A stretch of 64,000 nt of DNA, from assembly GCA_016795285.1 (NCBI GenBank), contig JAEUIC010000025.1, positions 1 through 64,000 on the forward strand, written 5' to 3'. This stretch comes from Planctomycetota bacterium. Its GTDB lineage: Bacteria; Planctomycetota; B15-G4; SIAN01. The position numbers and the translations under genes were made by a program. Positions 58,735 through 64,000 of this stretch are shown one piece after another; within the stretch, counting starts at the first letter, position 1; every line of letters begins with the position of its first letter. Under the pieces are notes generated by a model. It ran no database searches, was not told the origin of the DNA, and saw only the letters and a program-made list of their open reading frames with translations.

Positions 58735-59200
58735 GCGTAGCCCAATCGTGGAATCGGAGGGGGAAGCGAGGCGGCGCATTCAACCAAAGCGCCGCCCGAT
58801 CCCGCGCAGTCCGGCCGCCGGCAGCTGCCCCGCTCCCGCGCTGCGACGCCCCGCGACGCGCCCTGCGCGGTGCAAGACGGCGGTGCAAGAAGGCGGGCAG
58901 GATGACGGCGGAACGGTTGGCGGGAAAGACGACGAGCCTGCGGACGGGTCAGGTCCGCAGGCTCGTCGCGCAATCAGGCGACCGCGATCCGTCGATCGCG
59001 ATCAAGGAGGTCGATCGAGGTGTCGATCCAGGTGCGAAGGCGCAGGAACATCCGAGGTGTCGGTCGAGGTGTCGATCACGATGGTCCCACGCCGAGGTCG
59101 GTTCACGCGATGTCGCGAAGCGGTCGCCCTGACCGCGTCGCACCATCACGATGGACGCCAAACGCTCGGCCCCATCACGTCGTGCTGGACTGGCGGGCGG
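58735..59200. other. Gap between recA and alaS
   Basis: 466 bp with no gene. Besides the hairpin at 58930, it contains two copies of TCGAGGTGTCGATC-like sequence about 50 bp apart (59013-59026 and 59065-59078) and many CGATCG palindromes. It should hold the alaS promoter. Confidence 0.4.
58930..58968 (-). terminator. 16-bp perfect hairpin downstream of recA
   Basis: 58930-58945 pairs perfectly with 58953-58968 around the 7-nt loop GGGTCAG. On the minus strand it is followed by TCTTTCCC. It lies about 230 bp past the recA stop and would end the recA transcript before alaS. Confidence 0.55.
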
Positions 59201-60484
59201 TCACTTGCGGGGCGGCACCGAGGCGCTTCGGCGCGCTCCCTCGCTGTCGCGCCCGCTCTCCTTGCTGCTTTCCTTGTTGGAACCGTCCTTCGCCATCGCT
59301 GCCGCAACGGCGGGTCGCGGTGAAGAGCCATTGCTTGCCGCGGCCGCCGTAGCGCCCGCGCCGCCTGCCGAAGCTGCCGATGCAGCAGCGCTGGCCGTCG
59401 CCGCGGCGGCGGTCGCTGCCCCGCCCGTCGCCCCATCGACCGTCGTGGTCACCGCGCCGCCCGGCAGTGCCGCATTGCCGGTGGCGCCGATCTTCTCGCG
59501 CACCAGCGACTCGACCTTCGCCGTGACGTCCTTGTTGGCGCGCAGGAACTCGAGCGCCTTCTCGCGCCCCTGCCCGAGACGCAGCGCCCCGAACGAGAAC
59601 CAGGTGCCCGACTTCTCGACGACGTTGTGGAGCGTCGCGAGGTCGATCAAGTCGCCGAGGTAGGAGATCCCTTCGGCGTAGAGGATGTCGAACTCGGTCT
59701 TGCGGAACGGCGGCGCGATCTTGTTCTTCACCACCGTCGCCTTGGTCCGGCTGCCGATCACCTCTTCGCCGACCTTCAAGCTGCCGATGCGCCGGATGTC
59801 GATGCGCACCGACGAATAGAACTTGAGCGCGCGGCCGCCCGTCGTCGTCTCGGGGTTGCCGAACATGACGCCGATCTTCTCGCGGATCTGGTTGATGAAG
59901 ACCAGCGCGCAGTGGGACTTCGAGATCGCGCCGGTCAGCTTGCGCAGCGCCTGCGACATGAGGCGGGCCTGCAGGCCGACATGGGAGTCGCCCATCTCGC
60001 CCTCGATCTCCGCCTTCGGCACGAGCGCCGCGACCGAGTCGATCACGATGATGTCGACGCCGTTGCTGCGGATCAGCATCTCGGCGATCTCGAGCGCCTG
60101 CTCGCCGGTGTCGGGCTGCGACACGAGCAGCTGGTCGAGGTCGACGCCAAGCTTCTTCGCGTAGGTGGGGTCGAGCGCGTGCTCCGCGTCGATGAAGGCC
60201 GCCACGCCGCCCTGGCGTTGCGCATTCGCGATGCAGTGCAGCGTGAGCGTCGTCTTGCCCGAGCTCTCCGGCCCGAAGATCTCGGTCACGCGATCGCGCG
60301 GGACGCCGACGCCGCCGAGCGCCATGTCGAGCGAGAGGCAACCGGTCGAGATGCCGGAGACGGGCAGCAGGCGCCCTTCGCCGAGCCGCATGATCGAACC
60401 CTTGCCGAACTGCTTCTCGATCTGGCTGAAGACGTCGGCAAGCGCCTGCTTCTTGTTGGGGTCAGGGGTGGTTGCGGACGACAC
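59201..60484 (-). CDS. recA: Recombinase A
   Basis: 427 residues from GTG 60484 after GGAGGG. DNA-strand exchange and SOS co-protease. Walker A GPESSGKT is at residues 71-78; [20 protein letters not shown] (Walker B) and the L2-type stretch [20 protein letters not shown] are typical. After about residue 350 it carries an unusually long Ala/Ser/Gly-rich tail ending in charged [20 protein letters not shown], so it is some 75 residues longer than E. coli RecA. Confidence 0.97.
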   Translation of the reverse strand: MSSATTPDPNKKQALADVFSQIEKQFGKGSIMRLGEGRLLPVSGISTGCLSLDMALGGVGVPRDRVTEIFGPESSGKTTLTLHCIANAQRQGGVAAFIDAEHALDPTYAKKLGVDLDQLLVSQPDTGEQALEIAEMLIRSNGVDIIVIDSVAALVPKAEIEGEMGDSHVGLQARLMSQALRKLTGAISKSHCALVFINQIREKIGVMFGNPETTTGGRALKFYSSVRIDIRRIGSLKVGEEVIGSRTKATVVKNKIAPPFRKTEFDILYAEGISYLGDLIDLATLHNVVEKSGTWFSFGALRLGQGREKALEFLRANKDVTAKVESLVREKIGATGNAALPGGAVTTTVDGATGGAATAAAATASAAASAASAGGAGATAAAASNGSSPRPAVAAAMAKDGSNKESSKESGRDSEGARRSASVPPRK

Positions 60485-60512
60485 AGGTCCCTCCTTGGAT
60501 TCCCGCCAATGC

Positions 60513-60527
60513 GAACGAAAGTAGAAC
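60513..60527 (-). promoter_or_regulatory. Possible SOS box (GTTC-N7-GTTC) upstream of recA
   Basis: The minus strand reads GTTC-TACTTTC-GTTC, ending 28 bp before the recA start codon. This direct-repeat form is the LexA site known from alphaproteobacteria, not the palindromic Gram-positive or E. coli form. Position and form fit damage-inducible control. Confidence 0.5.
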
Positions 60528-60636
60528 GGATCCTAGGCCCGCCTGCAGCCCACTTCAAGGGCCGTTTTCCAGGGAGCTGGCGACGCCACCGCCGCCATGC
60601 CGCAGGAGACGTCACTCGTCGCCGCTGGTGACACCC

Positions 60637-60708
60637 CGGCGGCACCTCCCCTCCGCCGCATCACCGCGCGGCGGCACCTCCCTCCGCCGCGTCAGCGCGC
60701 GGCGGCAC
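60637..60708. repeat. GC-rich tandem hairpin repeats between pfkB and recA
   Basis: Two copies of a 31-32-bp unit (60637-60668, 60669-60699) and the start of a third. Each contains a GCGGCGG ... CCGCCGC stem with a CACCTCCC(C)T loop. They may act as a terminator or REP-like element after the kinase gene; no T-tract is seen. Confidence 0.5.
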
Positions 60709-60709
60709 G

Positions 60710-61612
60710 TTACAGCGACAGGAACTGCTCGAACTCGCCCATGCGGCGATCGAACGCGGCGACGTCGAGCGAGCGCAGCCGATCGAGCGAGAAGTCCTCG
60801 ACGCAGAAGGACGCGGTGATCGTCCCGGCCAGCATGGCGCGCTTCAACGCGCGGAAGTCGGTCTCGCCGCGCCGCGCGAGGTAGCCCATCAACCCGCCCG
60901 CGAAGGAGTCGCCGGCGCCGGTCGGATCGACCACCTCGGCGACCGGGTAAGCGGGCAACGCGAACCCCTTCCCCTCCACCGAGAGGAAGGCGCCGTGCTC
61001 GCCCTTCTTGATGATCGCGATGCGGCTGCCGAGGTCGTGCAGCTTGGAGGCGGCGCGGATGAGGTTGCGCTCCTTGGTGAGCTGGCGCGCCTCGCCGTCG
61101 TTCAGGACGATGCCGTCGGTCCGCTTCATCACGACCTCGAGGCCGGCGCGGTCCTGATCGATCCAGAGATCGCGCGTGTCGCACAGCACGAGCCGCGGCT
61201 TCACCATCTGGTCGAGCGCCGCGAGCTGGTTCTGCGGCGCATCGTTGGCCAGGAAGACGAACGGATGGTTGCGCCACTTGGGCGGCACCACCGGCTTCCA
61301 CTTGCCGAGCACGTTGATCTTGACCCAGTTGGTCTGGGCGACGTTCAGGTCCTCGCCGTAGCGACCGCTCCAGTGGAACGTGTCGATGTCGGCCATCTTC
61401 ACCAGGCCGTCGAGGCCGATCTTGCGGCCGCGCAGCATCTCGGTGAACTCGGCCGGGAAGTCGCGTCCGACCGCCGCGATGAGGTCGGTCTGCACCAGCG
61501 TCGACGCCGCCCACGCGAAGTAGGTGGCCGAGCCGCCGAGCACGCGCTCGCGGTAGCCCGACGGCGTGCGGACGTCATCGAACGCGACCGAACCGAGCAC
61601 CAGCAGCGCCAT
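60710..61612 (-). CDS. PfkB-family sugar/nucleoside kinase
   Basis: 300 residues. Ribokinase fold: VLGGSATYFAWAASTLVQTD (substrate-side GG) and the signature DPTGAGDSFAGGLMGYLARR with the anion hole and catalytic Asp; IVLNDGEARQLT is the 'N.E.E' equivalent. It phosphorylates a sugar or nucleoside; the substrate cannot be fixed, and no sugar operon is next to it. Confidence 0.85.
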   Translation of the reverse strand: MALLVLGSVAFDDVRTPSGYRERVLGGSATYFAWAASTLVQTDLIAAVGRDFPAEFTEMLRGRKIGLDGLVKMADIDTFHWSGRYGEDLNVAQTNWVKINVLGKWKPVVPPKWRNHPFVFLANDAPQNQLAALDQMVKPRLVLCDTRDLWIDQDRAGLEVVMKRTDGIVLNDGEARQLTKERNLIRAASKLHDLGSRIAIIKKGEHGAFLSVEGKGFALPAYPVAEVVDPTGAGDSFAGGLMGYLARRGETDFRALKRAMLAGTITASFCVEDFSLDRLRSLDVAAFDRRMGEFEQFLSL

Positions 61613-61734
61613 CTGCAGCTCCCGCCGAAAAGGGCGGCGAGCTTAGCGCGCGACCGCGGGCCGCGATCGCCCCGTGCCGAGCGCCTCGTCAGCAGCTTCA
61701 GGCAGCGGGGTCGGCGTCGGGCCCGTCGTCGGGA

Positions 61735-63063
61735 TCAGGCCGCCGCCGAGGGATCGCCGCGATCGTCGCGACCGCCGTCCTTGCGCTCGCCGGCCGGTCC
61801 CCCCTCCATCTCTGCCTTGCTCACCGGCGGCTCGTGCTTCACCAGCAGCAGCACGCCGCCGACCAGCGACACCAGGAGCTGCACGAGGCGGTAGGAGACC
61901 GACAGCGCGATGGCCGAAGCGCGCGCGACGCCAGCCGGCGCGAAGAAGTACATGAAAGCCGCCTCGCCGACGCCCACGCCGCCCGGCGTGAGCGGCAGCG
62001 ACTGCGCGATCAGCGCGAGCGGCGCCAGCGAGAAGTAGTCGAGCGCGCTGATCTTGATGCCGAGCGCGCCGCCGAGCACGCAGAACGACCAGAGGATCAT
62101 CCCGTGCACGGCGAACGACGCGACCACCGAGTAGGCGACCTGCCAGCCGGCGTCGCGATAGAGCAGCGCCGCGCGGTCGAGCTTCTTCAGCAGCTCGGCG
62201 AACGGCAGCGCCGCCAGCAGCTTGTCGAGCCGGATCGCGCGCCGCAGCCGCCGCGACATCACCACCGCCGCGCCCGCGACGATCAGCCCGAGGATCACGT
62301 TCAGCTTGAACTCGGTGGCCGGGAAGCGGCCGTGCTGGAAGGCGAGCGCCGCCGAGGCGACGACGGCGAGTCCGAGCAGCCCGATCGCGCGATCGACGAT
62401 CACGGAGAGGACCGCGGCCGGCTTCTGCTCGGGATGGTCGCGAGCGACCATGATCGCCTTCACGAGGTCGCCGCCGGTCATGCCCGGGATGATGTTGCTG
62501 AAGAAGAGGCCGAAGAAGCCGAGCTTCTGCACCCGCCAGAAGTTCGCCTCGACGCCGACCGCGCGCAGCAGCACCTGCCAGCGCTGGAACGAGAGCATCG
62601 CCCCCACCACGTAGAGCAGCAGCGCTTGCGTGAGCGCGAGCGGCGCGCGGGCCAGCCGGATCAGCGCGGTCCGCAGCCCCACCTCGGGCTGGTTGTCGAG
62701 CGCCGCGCGATCGGCCGCGGCGAGCTCGAGGCGGCGCGGCTCCTCGCCCGGCTTGCGGACGACGACCGCCGCCCAGGTCGCCTCGCTCCCCGCCTCGGCA
62801 GGGACGAACTCGAGCGACGTCCCGGCCCACTTCCCGTCGGTGACGACGAACCGCTCGAGGCCGCCGTCGGCCGCCGCGGTCACCTCGCCGACCAGCGGCG
62901 CTTCGCCGAACTCGGCCGGCCAGGTGAGGTGGTCGCGCCACGAGACGAGCTTGAAGAGCAGCGCGATCAGCGCGACGGCGACGGCGAGCCGCACCACCCC
63001 TTTCCACGGGGCGGATGGCTTCTTCGCGGTCGGATCGGCCGGCGTCACGCTCGCGTCGCTCAC
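61735..63063 (-). CDS. LPG-synthase-type (UPF0104) membrane protein
   Basis: 442 residues, GTG start in a GTGA overlap. After a cytoplasmic tail and one helix there is a soluble insert (about 45-125). The UPF0104/lysylphosphatidylglycerol-synthase membrane region follows with SFQRWQVLLRAVGV, GLFFSNIIPGMTGGDLVKAI and SLPLTPGGVGVGEAAFMYFF, all family hallmarks. It lacks the C-terminal aminoacyl-transferase domain, so it is a flippase-like or glycosyltransferase-like member of the family, probably acting on lipids. Confidence 0.85.
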   Translation of the reverse strand: MSDASVTPADPTAKKPSAPWKGVVRLAVAVALIALLFKLVSWRDHLTWPAEFGEAPLVGEVTAAADGGLERFVVTDGKWAGTSLEFVPAEAGSEATWAAVVVRKPGEEPRRLELAAADRAALDNQPEVGLRTALIRLARAPLALTQALLLYVVGAMLSFQRWQVLLRAVGVEANFWRVQKLGFFGLFFSNIIPGMTGGDLVKAIMVARDHPEQKPAAVLSVIVDRAIGLLGLAVVASAALAFQHGRFPATEFKLNVILGLIVAGAAVVMSRRLRRAIRLDKLLAALPFAELLKKLDRAALLYRDAGWQVAYSVVASFAVHGMILWSFCVLGGALGIKISALDYFSLAPLALIAQSLPLTPGGVGVGEAAFMYFFAPAGVARASAIALSVSYRLVQLLVSLVGGVLLLVKHEPPVSKAEMEGGPAGERKDGGRDDRGDPSAAA

Positions 63064-63623
63064 GGAACCCCTCGCACCTTGGCGGCTGCGCGGTGGATAT
63101 CGACGAGTTCCGCGGAGTACCTTCCGAGCAGCTCGCGGGCGAATCTTTCCGGTCGCAGTTCGAGCTCGGCGAGGCCGAAGGTCGGCACCGGCGTCCCGTC
63201 GGTACGCACGTTCACGGCGAAGTGGATCAGCGCCGAGGTCGGCGACAGGGTGGCGACCGAGACGCTCGCCTTGCGGCCGTCGGCGAAGAGGTCGTTGCCG
63301 CGCACCGCCACGGCCGGCGCGCCGCTCTCGCGCAGCAGATCCCCCGCCAACCGAGCCAACAGCCGCTGGCGCAGCACCGCCTCGACCAGCGCGACGCCGA
63401 AGTGCTCGACGATGAAGTGGACCATCGACGGGCTGGCGATGAAGGCACCGGCGCGCGCATCGACCAGGTCGACGAGCTCGCCGACGTCGACGCGGCACGG
63501 ACCGACCCACGCCACCGCCGAGTCGCCGATCAGCGCGAACTCGTCGAAGGCGAAGTGGGAGCGCAGCTCGCGGCCGGTGTAGGCGCGCTCGAGCGGGCTG
63601 AAGTGCGTCTCGAGCAGCGTCAT
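63060..63623 (-). CDS. DUF366 family protein
   Basis: 187 residues. It begins near YTGRELRSHFAFDEFALIGD, then SAVAWVGPCRVDVGELVDLV, SMVHFIVEHFG, and GNDLFADGRKASVSVATLSP with LIHFAVNV, the conserved DUF366 blocks. Cytoplasmic, function unknown. It overlaps its neighbours by 4 bp on both sides (ATGA and GTGA), so a three-gene coupled operon is likely. Confidence 0.85.
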   Translation of the reverse strand: MTLLETHFSPLERAYTGRELRSHFAFDEFALIGDSAVAWVGPCRVDVGELVDLVDARAGAFIASPSMVHFIVEHFGVALVEAVLRQRLLARLAGDLLRESGAPAVAVRGNDLFADGRKASVSVATLSPTSALIHFAVNVRTDGTPVPTFGLAELELRPERFARELLGRYSAELVDIHRAAAKVRGVP

Positions 63624-64000
63624 GAGCCGCCGCCTGTCGCCGGCGTCGCCTGCCACTCGCCGAGCGCGAGCCACGCCGACTTGAGCTCGGCCACGCTCGG
63701 CAGGGCAGCCGGCGCGGCCGCCGCCGCATCGCCCTCGCGAGCGCGGCCGAGCAAGTGCGCCACGGCGCCGCGCGCCGCAAAGGCGATGGCCGCGTCGTCC
63801 GACTGGAGCTCCTGCACCAGCACCGAGCGCAAGGTCGGGTGGACGTTCGCCCCTGCAAGGCGCGCCCGTTCGAGCTGCTGCAACCAGGCGATCCGCACCA
63901 GCGCGGGGACGCCGGGGTTCCACGCGGGAGCGAGGCCGGTGCCCGGCGCGCGGCCGAGTTCGACGGTCGCCGCGATCGGATCGACCTCGAAGAGCAGCGC
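63620..64000 (-). CDS. C-terminal part of an unknown protein
   Basis: The frame is open to the window edge (last 126 codons visible). It is helical with Ala-rich segments such as VHPTLRSVLVQELQSDDAAI and AFAARGAVAHLLGR, perhaps HEAT-like. It ends TPATGGGS in an ATGA overlap with the DUF366 gene. Not recognised. Confidence 0.55.
   Translation of the reverse strand, partial: ALLFEVDPIAATVELGRAPGTGLAPAWNPGVPALVRIAWLQQLERARLAGANVHPTLRSVLVQELQSDDAAIAFAARGAVAHLLGRAREGDAAAAAPAALPSVAELKSAWLALGEWQATPATGGGS

Noticed and set aside
55993..58740. 915-codon plus-strand frame
   Set aside because: Antisense to alaS, Arg/Asp/His-rich, no motif.
59013..59078. Possible CRISPR-like short repeats in the recA-alaS gap
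   Set aside because: Only two imperfect copies of a 14-bp sequence; no regular spacers and no cas genes.

Overview
The window is very GC-rich, densely coded bacterial DNA with a strong G/C third-position bias and many GTG and TTG starts. Several traits point to a high-GC member of the Planctomycetota: HEAT/TPR repeat secreted proteins, a large carboxypeptidase-regulatory-like protein, an actin-like protein paired with a coiled-coil protein, a eukaryote-type UDP-sugar pyrophosphorylase and bacterial Ino1. The phylum is an inference from gene content, not a measurement.

Layout. 1-9.9 kb holds cell-envelope and housekeeping genes: a lipoprotein start, a cysteine-less thioredoxin-fold protein, HEAT and TPR proteins, a UbiA-type membrane prenyltransferase, rseP overlapping dxr, and a Nudix hydrolase. 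10-18 kb holds an exported alpha/beta-hydrolase-like protein with its own sigma70-type promoter, a membrane spermidine-synthase-like fusion, a secreted HEAT protein, a small TTG-started protein and ino1. About 18.1-22.4 kb is an accessory island with lower GC: a phage-tail-like gene, a SppA/ClpP-fold protease overlapping a small gene, three small minus-strand genes and a winged-helix regulator under a palindromic operator. 22.5-27.2 kb is a translationally coupled four-gene operon ending in a 983-residue repeat-domain protein. 27.2-34.5 kb holds the actin-like/coiled-coil pair, a hybrid histidine kinase, a TolB-like lipoprotein, a ChpT-like protein, an orphan ABC ATPase and an EF-hand protein.

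35.27-41.99 kb is an integrative element inserted at the 3' end of a tRNA-Leu(CAA) gene, next to tRNA-Val(CAC). It is bounded by 67-bp perfect direct repeats. It carries a tyrosine integrase next to the intact tRNA, an excisionase-type HTH, an XRE regulator, a replication-type protein, several unknown genes and a low-GC membrane-lipoprotein cargo gene. The integrase reading frame runs through the att core, so excision would join it in frame to 56 codons lying at the other end of the element. This is the most unusual feature seen.

42-64 kb is core genome: pyruvate:ferredoxin oxidoreductase with its dihydroorotate-dehydrogenase-like partner, dapB-ddl, a UDP-N-acetylhexosamine pyrophosphorylase, the fatty-acid/phospholipid cluster rpmF-plsX-fabH-fabD-fabG-acpP-fabF, alaS, recA with a GTTC-N7-GTTC site upstream, a PfkB kinase, an LPG-synthase-type membrane protein and a DUF366 protein. 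No rRNA or CRISPR array was seen.
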